Source of the DNA: Polytrichum commune
Lineage: Eukaryota > Streptophyta > Polytrichopsida > Polytrichales > Polytrichaceae
Direction of reading: 5' to 3'
DNA length: 64,000 nt
NCBI GenBank assembly: GCA_950295325.1
Contig: OX485807.1
Span: forward strand, 16,269,001 to 16,333,000
The translations under genes and the position numbers were made by a program. The notes beneath the pieces are model-generated. The model was given only the letters and a program-made list of their open reading frames with translations. It had not been told where the DNA came from and ran no database searches. This document shows, piece after piece, positions 1 to 13,097 of the stretch. The number at the start of each line of letters is the position of its first letter. Position 1 is the first letter of the stretch.

Positions 1-742
1 TCGGGTACAAACTTTTCCTATGCCTAGGAAATGTTCTCTATCGTTACTCCCAAGACCCTCATAGACTACTAAACAGTAATGGGGCATTATTACATTTAAG
101 TTCATTGTTTCTATTTGGGTTGCTCAATACTAATTGTAAACTGACTAAGTAGTATCACCAACACTAAATGAGAACCTCACATAATATTATAGGGTGAAGC
201 ACTTAAACACACCCTAAATCCCAATATTTATCACGTTATTAACATCATATTAACAAAAATAATCAATTTATTAAAAAATTATTAGCCCATTCATTCGTAA
301 TGACACTAAATTTTGCATATAGTGGGGATGGTATTTAATGTCACTGCAGTGACTTTTTCAATGACATTTTCTATGAATAACTTTACAAATATTGTCATTG
401 CAACTTCCTTCCAGTTCATCCAAATGTCATGTACTAAAACAAAGTTTGGTACATTGTGCATCTTAACATTTATGTAATGTAATATTGTCACAAATGATTA
501 AGATTATTGTGAAAAATCACTTAGTAAGCGACAATCATTGCAAACATTGTAAATCTACCATTCTTCAAAAAAATCATAAGGAATGACAAAGAATGTAAGG
601 TCCACATTTAGTGTCGATGACACTACATGAGTGGTTTAAAATTAGTAATTGAGCAAGACGATTAGAATTGGTGACGTTAAATCCAAAATGTAGTGTAGTT
701 TTGAAAACTTACATACTATAATAAAATAGTGATTAAAAGTAA

Positions 743-909
743 CATAACATTATTCAAATCCATAACAGTGTTCTATGGGACTGACAGTATTCCACCCAAC
801 ATTCTCTGATATTTCCCAGATTCAGTCTCAATGTGGGGAATAGTGGGGGATATTCCATAGAATATTGTCAGTCTTACAGAACATTGTTATGGATCTGAAT
901 AATGTTATG
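743..909. mobile_element. MITE, family A (long TIRs starting CATAACATTATTCA)
   Basis: A 167-bp foldback. The first ~50 bases, beginning CATAACATTATTCAAATCC, recur as an imperfect reverse complement at the other end, which closes with AATAATGTTATG. There is no coding capacity. A near-identical second copy lies at 10277-10444 and a degenerate right half lies in the first CDPK intron near 38650-38727. The target-site duplication is not clear, so the superfamily is unassigned. Confidence 0.8.
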
Positions 910-2300
910 AACGCACTCCCATGAATAAAAAAATCATCTTTCTTGCCCAGTTCGCCTGGTCTTGAAGTTGGGACCAGTTCACGAGTATAACATTGTTTTG
1001 TTACACCCAGTCATTGGCAAAGCTAGAAAATGCCCATAAAATGTCCCTCGCTAGTGGGAGGCAATCACTACTCACTTGCACCGTCATAAAATTTGCGCGT
1101 TCATGATTTATAACGTTACAACTACTGTCACGTGTTAGATGATTTCCATCCAACTTTCAATCATCCATGACAATATTTTCATCACATAATCCTAGGATGC
1201 AAAACACACCAGACTTTGTTTCAACAATTGACATGGATTTTATCCAAATTTCAATCATCCATGACAACTCTTGTAAACTTATTCATAAAAGTGTCATTAG
1301 GATTATTACCACGGTATTATTATAAACTGAATACCACGTGACACTAAAATACACTATTTAGTGTACTTCTTAACATTCCAAAAATGACTTGGTCCCATTC
1401 GCGCCAATGACATGACCATTTGTCAGCATCTAAACTTAGTGTGTCCGGGCCTTCATTGTAGTGGTGGTCAAGGATAGCCACTAAACTAATAAACTACTAC
1501 TAATCCTGACACTAATCTTGTATAATTAATCACTTTAATCTCCAAATTATGCAAGTTTATCTTGATACTTATTACTGCTGCTGATGAGATGACTCATATG
1601 GGAATCAAGGAATGGATATATGGCAAGTGTCATTAAGATCCATCACAATATTAGAGGGTGCCAAACTCCTTTTATATTTGATGTTCTTGGGCAGAATTTA
1701 GCCGGAGTGGATTGCTTGTTGAGCAAGTTACTTTGGTTCCTGTGTACAAGTTTGGATCGAAATGAACAAAAACGATTTTTTTTTTCAAAGTTTGTGAAGC
1801 CGAAAGGTTCATGGGACTGAAAGTGCATCAAGATGGTTTCAAACCGGTTGAGGGGCTGATCACACCGGCCAGTTCAGACATCATCCATCGGCATCTCTGG
1901 TTATAATAATGTGAAAAGTAGTGGGCCAACGTCTATTTCTAAACATAACCCCCAACAATTTCACGGCTGGAACTGGACATAAAGTTTGGTGTGATCAGGG
2001 CATGATGTCTTAGGGTTGGCAGATTGTGGTAGAGATTCATGTCAACTTGTTTGGTCCAATTGAAAGAAAGACTCGAGGCACCCCAACATTACATTCTCAA
2101 ATAGTGATGGAACTTTTCTCTAATCTACTGTACATGGAGGGGCAGTACTTTTTGTTTGTGACTGGGAGACGGTTCCGGCCACGAGAAAAAACTCCGCCCC
2201 TCCCATGTGAATTGTAGTGTGAACTATAGCTCGAGTTCGACACTTACACATGATATTAAGGGAGTTTGTAGAATATGTATATACCTCAAATTAAGAAGAA
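910..2300. other. Gene-free AT-rich DNA with dispersed repeat fragments
   Basis: No reading frame here looks like a protein. A ~35-bp stretch around 1845-1880 (core GGGGCTGATCACACCGGCC) recurs inverted near 41372-41405 in the first CDPK intron, so at least part is a dispersed repeat. Bases 1-742 are similar, with nothing recognisable. Confidence 0.5.
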
Positions 2301-2304
2301 AAAA

Positions 2305-2400
2305 ACCGAAAGATGTCAACATGTAACCAGTCAGGCTTGGAAACACCAGGATCTCAACCGATTATGCCCAAAAGTCTCCCCAGACACCAATTTCAATCTA
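2305..2400 (-). repeat. Partial copy of repeat family D (CCGGTTACATGTTGACATC type)
   Basis: On the minus strand this matches the left part of the small element found at 42748-42976 and 44419-44639: the GGGGAGA edge, then a GGTTGAGATCCTGGTG-like core, then the ACATGTTGACATC block. It is truncated and is followed by an 11-base G run near 2410. Confidence 0.6.
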
Positions 2401-2639
2401 AAGGGGAAATGGGGGGGGGGGGTGAGTGGACATTACAAAGTTTGAGGTTTGCATGCTCGGCAACATGGCATGTTGGGTGCTATTTGTTGCAATTGATGAA
2501 ACATCCATCACATTATATTTATTTATGAAATACATTTTTTTTTTAAAAAAAAAATCCTTGATTGCCCTTGCTGTATAAAACAAGAAAGCCCGTGCCCCTC
2601 TCATGTAGTGAACTTGAGTTTGAAGTACTTATTATACTC

Positions 2640-3200
2640 CTCAAGACTTGAAGCTTCCCATGCGATAATGAACTCAAGATTGAAAAATACTTATTACACT
2701 CCTCGAGATCTGGAGCTTACTTATGTGAAACCTTGTAGATGTAAACAAATGGCATGTGGAGAAATTTGATTGCGAAATCAATGAAAGCTGCAAATGTCTC
2801 AAAATTTTGAGCTTAAACACCGTGTTAAACCATGTAAACTAAAAATTATTGTAATGGACATCGACAATACCTATTTATACTAGAGATCCGGAGCTTAGCA
2901 TGTAAAAAAATCCCACATATCATCATGCAAACTTACTTAACATCATGGTGAAGAAATATGAGTGCCAAATTGGCGAAAGTTGCATATGGTGTCTTGAGAT
3001 ATGGAGCTTACCCTATAAACTAAAAATTTAATGGTGTGGAGATTGAATATACTTCAAAGTATACCTACTTGATACATGGAGCTTAATAAACTTAACTCTT
3101 GTGAATATGCAACAAAATGGCATGTGGAGAAGTGGAGAGACTATGAAAATGATGAAAATTGCAGGTGGTGTTTTGAGATCAGAAGCCTAATTTAACAATA
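2640..3200. repeat. Degenerate tandem repeat with GAGATCTGGAGCTTA-like unit starts
   Basis: Four diverged units share the order: GAGAT-x-GGAGCTTA, a run of AAACTTA/TGTAAAC words, GGCATGTGGAGAA, then GAAA(G/A)TTGCA and TGTTTTGAGATC or similar. Spacing is roughly 130-190 bases and irregular. No coding potential. Confidence 0.45.
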
Positions 3201-3240
3201 ATAATGCATAGACACTTAGCCATGTAATTGATGCAGAGTT

Positions 3241-4153
3241 GACCTAACCTAGGAGCAACAAAAAGGAGGGTGGAAGGAAGGGAAGATAGATACTTTGTGG
3301 GATGACGGATCCCTCATCCTTATGTAAGCATGAGAGAGAGAATTGTTGCATACAAGTGTATCCCTCGTCCATACAACATAATAAAAACTCGACCATTGAT
3401 GTATATGTGGTTGTATCATCACAAAACATTGAGTTAGTGCAATGGCTCTCTAATGAAAGAAGGCAAAGTGTCATATAAGTATACCACTCACACAAGAGGA
3501 ATTGCCAACTTCAATTGGCAATTAACACGTAATTAATGCTAGTCTTATTGTGATTATGGTCGATGGTGATTATCTCAAGTTGGTCGTCATTAAATGAGCT
3601 TCTTCGAAATTTGGGGGTGACAACTTGAGATGGCCACCATTGGCCATAAACACAAAAAGAGACAAACATTGGTTATATGTTGTCATCATCACTTCAAGTA
3701 GGCAAGCCCTCATGTGTGAGTGATATAATTTAGCAAGGGTCAAGAGATGCTCGGTTTGTTGAAATGCTCGATATTCCTTGTGGGTTACATGTGTTTCTTT
3801 GGGTAGTCATTGAATGTTTGCCCAAGTTTTGCCTCTCATGCGAGTCTTGGAGTAGAGGGCAAGAAGGAGTTGTTGCACACAAGCATACTTCTTGTCCATC
3901 CATGTTAGAAACATGTACCTTGTAGGTTAGTGGTTATTTGATCTCAACTGTGTGCATCAATTATATCATGTTCCTTGATGAGCATTCTAGCTACTTATGA
4001 CATCTAGGTAAACAATTATATTTTCATTACAAAGCTATAGCAATTATATGTAACTTCCAATGATAACCCACTCTAATAGGTAATATTGGTGTAGTAGAAA
4101 ACTTTGTCCCAAACTTCACAATTCCAAATGCATGACATGCTTAAAATTCATTT

Positions 4154-4192
<39 letters not shown>

Positions 4193-7100
4193 GTAGATAG
4201 ATAGATAGATAGATAGAATCTTCAAGCATGTTAATTGGGACCACAATTCTACAAATGGTTGCCATACATGCGGCTGCATGGATGAATGTTCAGGACAACC
4301 ATGGAGAGGGAAGGCGAACCGAGAGAGGGTAAGATGAAAACACTAATTTTCAGCCAAATCAAACCCTTAATCAATGAATCACTTTAATGAACTTAGATTG
4401 GGATGATTCAACAACCAACTACTAGTACCCCCTCGGCAGGTTATAGAAAACCACCCCGAGAACCCCACGCAAGGGGTGATGTTTCGTAAGACGCGTCGAT
4501 GAAGAGAGTGAAAACCCTAATTGTTTATGGAGAACCCAAATATTTCCATCGTTGACCAAATCGATGCCTAAATCAAGTCGAATTGGTATGTTGAGATTAA
4601 CTTAGGATAGATAGGCAATTCACTTGTAGAGAAAATCATGGCAGGTGCCGGGGAACAAAATCCCCATGCCGGCCCCTTGCTCCTACAATCTTGCGGATTT
4701 GGACTACATCCACCCTTTGAATTGGTAGCCATGCTAAAACCCTACTAAACAAAGAAAGCCTCCTTAAATCACTACGTACAAACACAACCCTTGATTGTAG
4801 GGCTGAGGTGGCCGCCACGTCATCGGTGGTGGGGTACGATACAAGGGGAGGTGTGGAAGGTGAGCCCGGGGGAGTTTATTAGTTGAACGGGTGTCATCAA
4901 TTTAACCGCCGGGGACGTTTGGAATCATGTGCCATGTGGCACGACCCCTTCGGACGAGAAAGAAAGCATGGAGAGAATGAGGCGCCATAATAAGTACACA
5001 CGATTCATGCCACCTCCATATATACTCCCCTCCCATCATGCGTCCGAGATATTTGTCCTCCTCATGTCTTTCGTAAGTCTCCCCGAGTACACATGTAAAC
5101 GCACCCTTCCTTGCTTGGCCCAAACTTCATGGTTTCGGTATTAGTTTTGGTTTTGATTGGCTTTCCCATGTGGGAAGAGACCTAGTGGTGGTTTCGAAAT
5201 TGGTCAATTTTGGTAGTCGACCAATACCAGCCACGTATGTGATGTGATTCGGAAGTGTTAGTGCCAGCAACTCGTTCTTCGAGTGGAGTCTAGTCCGGGT
5301 TGCAAGTGATTAGCTGATTTCAAGTGGTCTCTAAACATGGGCCAAAATTTGGCCTCAGTTGAACCACCAACAAGAATTAGCCATGTGTGCAAGATAGTAG
5401 AAGGGGCAAAACCAATAGTGCCATGACACGTGTCTTGATTTTGAGTGGTAAAGTGAGGTGAAACGAGCGGCTTAAACGAGCGGTTATGGCAATATGTTCA
5501 TGCCAACTTTTGGCTTCCAAAATTCACAGTGTTTTCAATTCAAGGAATAAAGTTACGGAATAAATTACAATCGTCATGTTTTCTATCTTTCTACATGGGA
5601 AAAAATTGCATTGCCTTACACTTCTCTAGACCTGGCACAAAACCTCTTAAGTGATCGGGTTACAAGTGCCTCTACTTTAGTCCTCGGCACCTTGGCACCT
5701 CAAATGCCAACATGGACCTATTGATGCCAAGTCTTCCTCCCAATTTCCAGCCCATGTGAACGGGGCCCTTGCTAAAGAACATGAGTTGAATGAAACCACC
5801 CCAACCAAATAGCACGTGTGACGTGGTTGATATCAAAAGGATCACAAGAAAATTTTAATTGTGATAAATGAAGTCAACTTTATGCTTTGGTGATACAAAC
5901 ATCAAATCCATATGTGTTGGAAACATTAGATAAAAAAAATTGATCCAAACTTGATGTCACATTTTGAACGGCTGCAACCGAGTGGAACTTTTAAAGATCC
6001 ATGCATGTCATGTGTGTGTATCTCGTTGTTTTTTTTTTATAAAAAAAAATGAGGGTTAGTTAACCTAGTAGGCATGTACGAGTGATGTAATTGGGTTAAT
6101 AAAATCTTGATATCTTATGATTGTCTAATCAAGGTTTCTTACGTGATCTAAAGTGGTCACATAATTCTTATTGGAAATTTGAACATAAGACTAAAACCAT
6201 CCAATCTTGTTGAAATATGCTCAATTTCTGCTCATAAGATTATTCAACAAGCTCATACACTTGGGCGGGCCATGAAATCAAAAAAAATTGTTTGGAAATC
6301 CCACAACTTTTCACCCTATGCAAACAACAATGTTAGCATGGTGTGGAGAAGCGTCTATCTTGTTGACTAATGTTATGCTTGTTGACGATTAAGAGATTCA
6401 AAATGAGTTTCATGACTTCGGAGTAGGTTAAAATCTTCATTTATAAGTTGATGTGGTCACAATCAATTGTATATTAACATACAACATCTCTCATCCATTC
6501 AACTCCTCCATTTCATTTGTGAGGTTCATTGATCCTAGTTACCAATTAAAAGGCCCGCCACGTATCTTATAAGTTGCCTACATGTGTTGGTGGTGGCCAA
6601 TAGTGAACATGCGAACTCCATTCACTGCCACCAATAAGTGTGGGTGAAAATCTAATTCGTTGGCAAAAAACTTTTCCCATACATGGGAGAATTTTCTTTG
6701 TTGTTACCCTACATAGTCTGGTTGTTACCTTACGTAGCAGGGCTTTGTTGATGCTCACCCCCACAATCTATTGAGTACAAGATTTCAATCTGCCATTATT
6801 TTAAATTATTTTAAATTAGTTATGAATGTTCAAAGTCTAGGTTATATGCTTGCTAAACCTGACCCAGAAGTAGATCCGATAGCAACATCAACAAAGTACA
6901 TCCAAGAAGGTGTTTTGTGAACTATGAGAGCCTTCCATTAAGCTAACACGTTGAGTTTAGAAGTTCACCTACATATCACCAAGGCACTTAAGGTCATGTT
7001 TTGGTGGTTTTCATTGGTGTTGACTTTTGCCCTATATACCTCATGTTGTTACTCAACCCATATCTCCACTGCTTTAAAAGAAATGATTTGTTTGCTATTC

Positions 7101-9390
7101 AACATCGATGTAATAAAAACTTGTAATTTTTTATTATTAAAAACACAAAAAATCACACCAAACCTTCATATTCAAAATGATTCATTCATTCATTTAAATG
7201 AAAAATTAGATCAAACTGATATTCCAAATGTTGTAGAATTAAAAACTAGAAGCATCTCTCGCAATTAATTCAAGAAGGAGGTCTTCCTTGTCCACTTTTG
7301 ATGCTTTTTATTTCTCAATATAAATTTTTATAATAGCCTTTTGGTGTGCTATTCTATCTTGGAACTCTTGATTTTCTTAGTTTTAATTTTGACATTGTTT
7401 TATTAAATAGCACTAAAATTATACCAAAATAATTATAATAATTATAATTGTAAGTAAAATCATAAATCTTGACAATTCATATCATGTGTACATGGTTCCT
7501 AACCTTTAAAAACCTACAACGTGTAAGAATTACTATTATACTACGGTGTCAACTAATTCTTCTCATTTAGTACACTTACTTGTTTATTCGACATATATGA
7601 CTTTGACAAATAGTGGTGTATCAATCATACCATGTTTACTATATGTTTATTGAAGTGATTGACATGATTGAATTAAATTAAATTTAAACTACACCAATTA
7701 CAATATTTAGCATCACATGCGTAATAGTGTCATTTACCTTGATTTGAGGCATATGCTAGGTTCCAATGATGATCGACAACTTCACCATAAGTTTTAGCTC
7801 ATGACACTTGGCGTTCAAGGGCGTTAACTAATATCTTGGCATGAGTATGTTTAATAATGTCATGAGGTGCATGCCTATGTTACACAATGGTCTACAGATT
7901 GTCTGAAGTCTACATAGATGACACTTGTCATTAGTGTGTGCAAGAATATCTTCTGCTAGCAAACTAAAGTGTAAACACACGATACTTGCCATTAGTATAC
8001 CCAAAAATATCCTCCCCTTGCAAACTATCAAATTAAGTCTGTACCACGATTGGCTCATGGTGTGCTACCTTTTTCTAGATGAGAGTGCAATTTTACTAAA
8101 ACACCAGCAAATGCTTACAAGGCATGATGGTTATATCCAATCATTACCACTGGTTTAAAAAAACTTCACAAAGAGATTCCTTGTTGTTGGGAGTCATCGA
8201 CTGGCCTCACCACCAGCATGTGTGGGCAAGGTTTTAATTAAAATCGGCTAGGGTTAGACACTCAACCATTTGACCTAGGCCCCTACCATTATTACACAAG
8301 GTGAAAACACATGCAATTCTTTTTAAACTTGTAGTTGTTTATGAATAATATGAACCAAAAATTAGCATTCAAAGCCCCAAATTAGTTTTGAGGGACCCAC
8401 TTCAGATGAATAAACCACAAATGTGCAGGAATCATGTTTTTACTACCTTGGTAATACTGATAGGGGGGCACATAGAGAGGCAATTATTGTATATGAGCAT
8501 ACCTCTCATTCATCCAACATAAAAAAAAACCCAAAGTAGTGTGCATCCCTAAGTTTACGTCATTCAGGTGACGTGACACACATGTTAGCTTCAAAGACCT
8601 TGAATTAACCTATTCAAGGTCAACAAATCCACAACAAACCTATAGGGATCAAGATTTTATGTCGGATGGATAAAAGATACACTCAAATAAGATAACTCCC
8701 TCTTTCCATAGGGGCCTAGCTCAAGAGAGGTTGGCTATGAAACCCCATCATCTAGTCATTGATGCCAACCTCAAGTTGACGTCATCTTCTCTCTCTCTTT
8801 CTCTCTCTACTTAACTTCAATCCCATCTAAGCAACATCGTATCAACACATGGTATATGATTGTTCCATGCATCATTCACTATATGCAAGAAAACAAAAAA
8901 CCGCCAAAATAATATTATTGAATAATATCACGATCATTATTATTAATGAACATTGTTCCAAAGAGACCTTTTCCTTGTAAAGGACTTCTCCGGTTTCACC
9001 CTCACAAATGCACGCGGACTGAGTCAGGCTTATCCTAGTCCTAGGTCCCCTAGGCACCAAGTTGGCTTGCCCGTGGGAAATGTTTCATTCCCTGCCCGTG
9101 CCTTTGCCGACAGAATAAAACTCCCCGGGCAGACGCGGGTAGGCTGCCCGGACTGGTGACTGGTGACTGGGTACTCGTAGCCCGGTGGACTGACGCGTCG
9201 GCCCCACCACGGCCACGTGGATGGCGTGGCGCAATACGTGGAGGTTGTCTGGACTCTCTGAACGGCACTTGAGTCGGTCGTGCCCATCACATGTTCCCAA
9301 TGTGTTCCCAATGGAGTCCTAGGTCAACATCAAGAGTGGAGGTCAAGTTACAATGGTGCTGTAAAATCTTGTAATGTCCGCTACACTAAA
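3241..9390. other. Gene-free repeat mosaic with microsatellites
   Basis: No supportable gene in about 6 kb. It contains a CA dinucleotide run at about 4156-4190 followed by (TAGA)n to about 4217. A block at about 7700-8010 is related to blocks at 13660-13940 and 23585-23770. A block at about 8460-8620 is related to 56340-56480. A G/C-rich patch at 9005-9300 has open frames on both strands, but none resembles a known protein. Confidence 0.5.
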
Positions 9391-9394
9391 ACAT

Positions 9395-9530
9395 GTGGTT
9401 TAGGGTTGGGTTTCCATGTAGGTTGCTCAGCCACCAAATTCTAGTGGAAACGTAGATTCGACCTAGTGAAATCTACATATCGACTAGAATCTGGTGGGCG
9501 AGTGGCTGACAATTGAAACGGACCCTTGGT
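9395..9530. mobile_element. Small foldback element (MITE-like hairpin)
   Basis: The left arm, with GCCACCAAATTCTAGT and CGTAGATT, pairs imperfectly with the right arm, with AATCTACAT and ACTAGAATCTGGTGG. The outer edges (GGGTTGGGTTTC and the reverse complement of GAAACGGACCC) also pair. This makes one long stem over about 130 bp. A decayed MITE is the simplest reading; a small-RNA hairpin cannot be excluded. Confidence 0.5.
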
Positions 9531-12500
9531 GTGGTCCCTGGTGCACACTATTCATCATCAAGGCACACTAATTTTCTTGTGACTATTTGGTAGTAATTAG
9601 GTATAGTGATATGTGAAATTGGATTGTCCCGCGTTATTGTATTGACATCCGATGCTATTTATGATATTTACTATCACAATAATGAGATTTAGTAATTGTT
9701 ATTGTATTGTGGTGTTGTATGGTTATTAAATGAACAATGTTATGAAGTATTGTAATTTGATTTCGACCCTAGGTAATGTGCATGGGTGAACATGCAACCT
9801 AATTGTAGATATCAATTTAGAGAGAGTGTCGCGTGACACTTGGAGCTACATGACAACTCAGGAAGACCGCTCTAATTAACATGGCACGACAATTTAAATG
9901 CCACACTAAATTGTGAATGTACCGTAGTTCAACACTTCTCTTGTGTTAATTGAAAGCCCATTAAAAGAGAAGTGGTGAAGTACACTAAACTCATGAGGGT
10001 CATCGTTGAGTAAAAAGAAATGGTTGAGAACGATGAAATGTTCTCATTTGAGAGAAATGTTTTTCGAAGAGTGTTGTCGAGAATAGAAACAAAGGTTGAA
10101 ATTGTTGAAAGTAGGTTGGAACATGCTACCGAATGTCACCATAACGAGATTAGTTCATGGCTCCCGATAGATTAAGAAGCACATACGTGAATCCATAAAC
10201 TAGGGTTTTGTTTTGGGGAACAGGGGGAAAATAATAATAAAGTGTGAGATGAAAAATATCCACTTTTTACAAAGAACATAACATTATTCAAATCCACAAC
10301 AGTGTTTATGTGGGACTGACAATATTCCACATAATATTCATGGATATTCTCCATGTTCAATCTGAATGTGAGGCATACCCGAAAATATTCCATGGAATGT
10401 TCTTATTCCCACAAAACATTGTTATGGATCTGAATAATGTTATGAAGAGGCATAGGGTTTCTTTCTAGTAGAATAAGGCATGCTATCCCTATATCAACAT
10501 TTGTTGAATATACTTATAACGGGAGGAGTTTCTTATTGGACAAAACATTCAACTAAATTTGGTGGACTTCATTAGGTTAGAAAGAGAACATGAGAGAGCC
10601 CCTCTTAAGAGTGGTAGCAAGGGGAGAAGGATATTGGGCCACTTATTTTGAGAGAACCATTCATCACATTGAATTTATTAGTATCATAAAATTGTGGCCA
10701 TATAATTGAATAGAATCCCATGAACATGTCATCAAATTATGCTTTAGTTGGACAACTGTGAGTGACACACTATACTTAGACGGCACGTGAAGAGAGAGAG
10801 AGAGGCTTATTCAAACTTGAGAGTGCAAGTAGAACACTAGTTTTATTTGTTGAGAGGGTCACGGAATGGCCGACATGACATGACCATGGATATTCAATAC
10901 CTCCAAGCTTCAAGTCGGTGCACAAGAAGAGTCAAAGGCAATATTTGCACGCCAATTGTAAGTGGATGTCCTTGGAACCAATTAGGCAAAAGACCGGGTC
11001 GCCGTGAACGAAAGCCTAGCTTTGGGGTAGGCTTGATTGAAGGTTGCCTCATAGGAAATGTGTGGCCGGCCTTAGTACCCCTCCATCATCATATAAGAAA
11101 CTTAAGATTACTTGACTTTGGGACTTGAGAGTCGCCACCGACATCTTGTGATGCTTGACATTTGTTGGCCGACCGGGGTGAAACCTCTACACTTGGTTTG
11201 GTTTTCTAACACCTATTGCTGGGGTAATAGTATAAAACATGGGTCGGTTGATGGTTCATCCCAATTTAAATACAGTAGATTGATTTGGGGGTTTCGATCC
11301 TGATTTGATAATTAGCGGTTTCACTATTTTATCCCCCAGTTTGCCTTTCTCCCTTGGTAGGTGTCGTGAGCATTCACTTCTCTGATTTCATGTTATAGCA
11401 TGTATCCACAATGGTTTACATTTATTGAATCAAATAAAATCAACAACATAGGTCAATGCCTACCAAACATATGTAGACATGTTCATCGGCTTTCCTTTGT
11501 TCTCTTTCTCAAACGGGCATACGTCAATGCATGTGGACATGTGCATGTGAAAATCATTCTTGAGCACTAATTATTCAATGGTTAATATCTAGCTGAAGAC
11601 ATATCATGAGAGCTATTTGAGCACGAATGTTGTGTTATTCTTGGACCCACATGACTGGCAATACACTCTAACCTCCCTAACATCATGCTTGCGGAAATCA
11701 AAGTGCATGTGATATTAAGGAGGTATGCAGTGTTAACATGGATGCATGATAATAGAGAGCTACTGTAGCATGTGACATTATGGAATAACACAAAGTCAAC
11801 ATTGCAATAATGACAATGTATGACAACATGACGCGTATGAGCATGTGGTTTGAATTCTTTGGTGGATTACTATAATGTCAAAACCCATGATACATGGGAG
11901 TGACATGTGACAACAAGGAGGGATATTTAAATTGAGCACATCCGTTCCCTAGGTTTAGGGACATAAGAGAAGGAGGTACATTATGGAGGGTGATATTTAC
12001 GGAGGTTAGGGTGTACCGACTTAGTAATGTTATGCAGGGTAGCATTTTAAGAATCATACTATGTGATTGGAATTCCTACGAGGTTGAACAATGGAGTTTG
12101 ATCAAAGAGTGAGAAAATCATGGGTTTGATCCTTCTTTACGAAAAATTTCTATTAAGAGCCCACTAGCTCATCATGTTTCAGAGCCTATTTTGAAAGTTT
12201 GGGACCTTCTCTTTCCACCTCTCAAACTTTGAGAGAATTTTAGGATCTAAAAAAGGGTATGCGCATGGGACCTATTGTCATAAATCCCGGATCAGCATGT
12301 GCAAGGCTAGTTTGGCCCCACCCATCCCAGTAGGACAAGCTAGAAAGCAAGGTTTTAATAACCCGACACCACTCCTTGTGGATAATAATTTCAGCATTAA
12401 GAAAACTTAGATGACTTTGTGTTAATTCTCACAAACTCATGGTTTGGAACTAAACCATGGTTTCATCCAATTTACTTTACAAATAACTCTAATATGTTGA

Positions 12501-12806
12501 AAACAATGTTGATAGTAACAAGTAGTTAGCTAGATGTTTGAGTTAGCACATGGAAGTATGTTCCACCTTAAATGATATGTTGAAACATTGATTGAACATT
12601 TAAGGCTAGTCAACCGCATTTTGAGACGTTGAGACAAATTTATAGTAAGGCAAAAAGCGCCTATAACATACACTTTAAACACTTGAGGCCTAGGCTTGAT
12701 GTGCCTGAGGAATTTCACTGTAAAGTCCACTTTCTTTGCAAGTCCGTAAAGAAGTGAATGCATGTAATTCCATGAAATGTTGACATCATTTGAGTTAGAT
12801 ATGTTA
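9531..12806. other. Gene-free DNA apart from one MITE copy
   Basis: Apart from the MITE at 10277-10444, I see only AT-rich sequence and short open frames with no recognisable protein features. Confidence 0.5.
10277..10444. mobile_element. MITE, family A, second copy
   Basis: This 168-bp copy aligns end to end with 743-909: the same CATAACATTATTCAAATCC start, the same GGGACTGACA block, and the same TGTTATGGATCTGAATAATG end. Conservation of both ends makes these the element boundaries. Confidence 0.8.
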
Positions 12807-12808
12807 TA

Positions 12809-13093
12809 CTTCCTCCGTTCCAAAATTGATTGTCCTACTTTTTAACTTTGACGAGATTAACGTCCGCTGACCATTGGCCAAGTAGTTGTAAGTACGACTC
12901 TTAAAATAGAAAACAACAACTATTCCGAAATGCCCCCAGAAGTTGCGGTGTCGAAAGACTTCTTGATATAGAAAGTTTGACATGAAAATATTTGACTTTG
13001 AGACTCAAATTTCTAGCGAGGCAGATAAACCGGACAATCATTTTGAGACAACAAAATCCGGGAAGTAGGACAATCATTTTGGGACTGAGGGAA
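12809..13093. mobile_element. Stowaway-type (Tc1/mariner) MITE with TA target duplication
   Basis: The left end CTTCCTCCGTTCC continues with AAAATTGATTGTCCTACTT. It is mirrored by the reverse complement of GTAGGACAATCATTTTGGGACTGAGGGAA at the right. The dinucleotide TA flanks both ends (12807-12808 and 13094-13095). CTCCCTCCGT-like termini with TA duplications are the hallmark of plant Stowaway elements. Length is 285 bp, with no coding capacity. Confidence 0.85.
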
Positions 13094-13097
13094 TATG

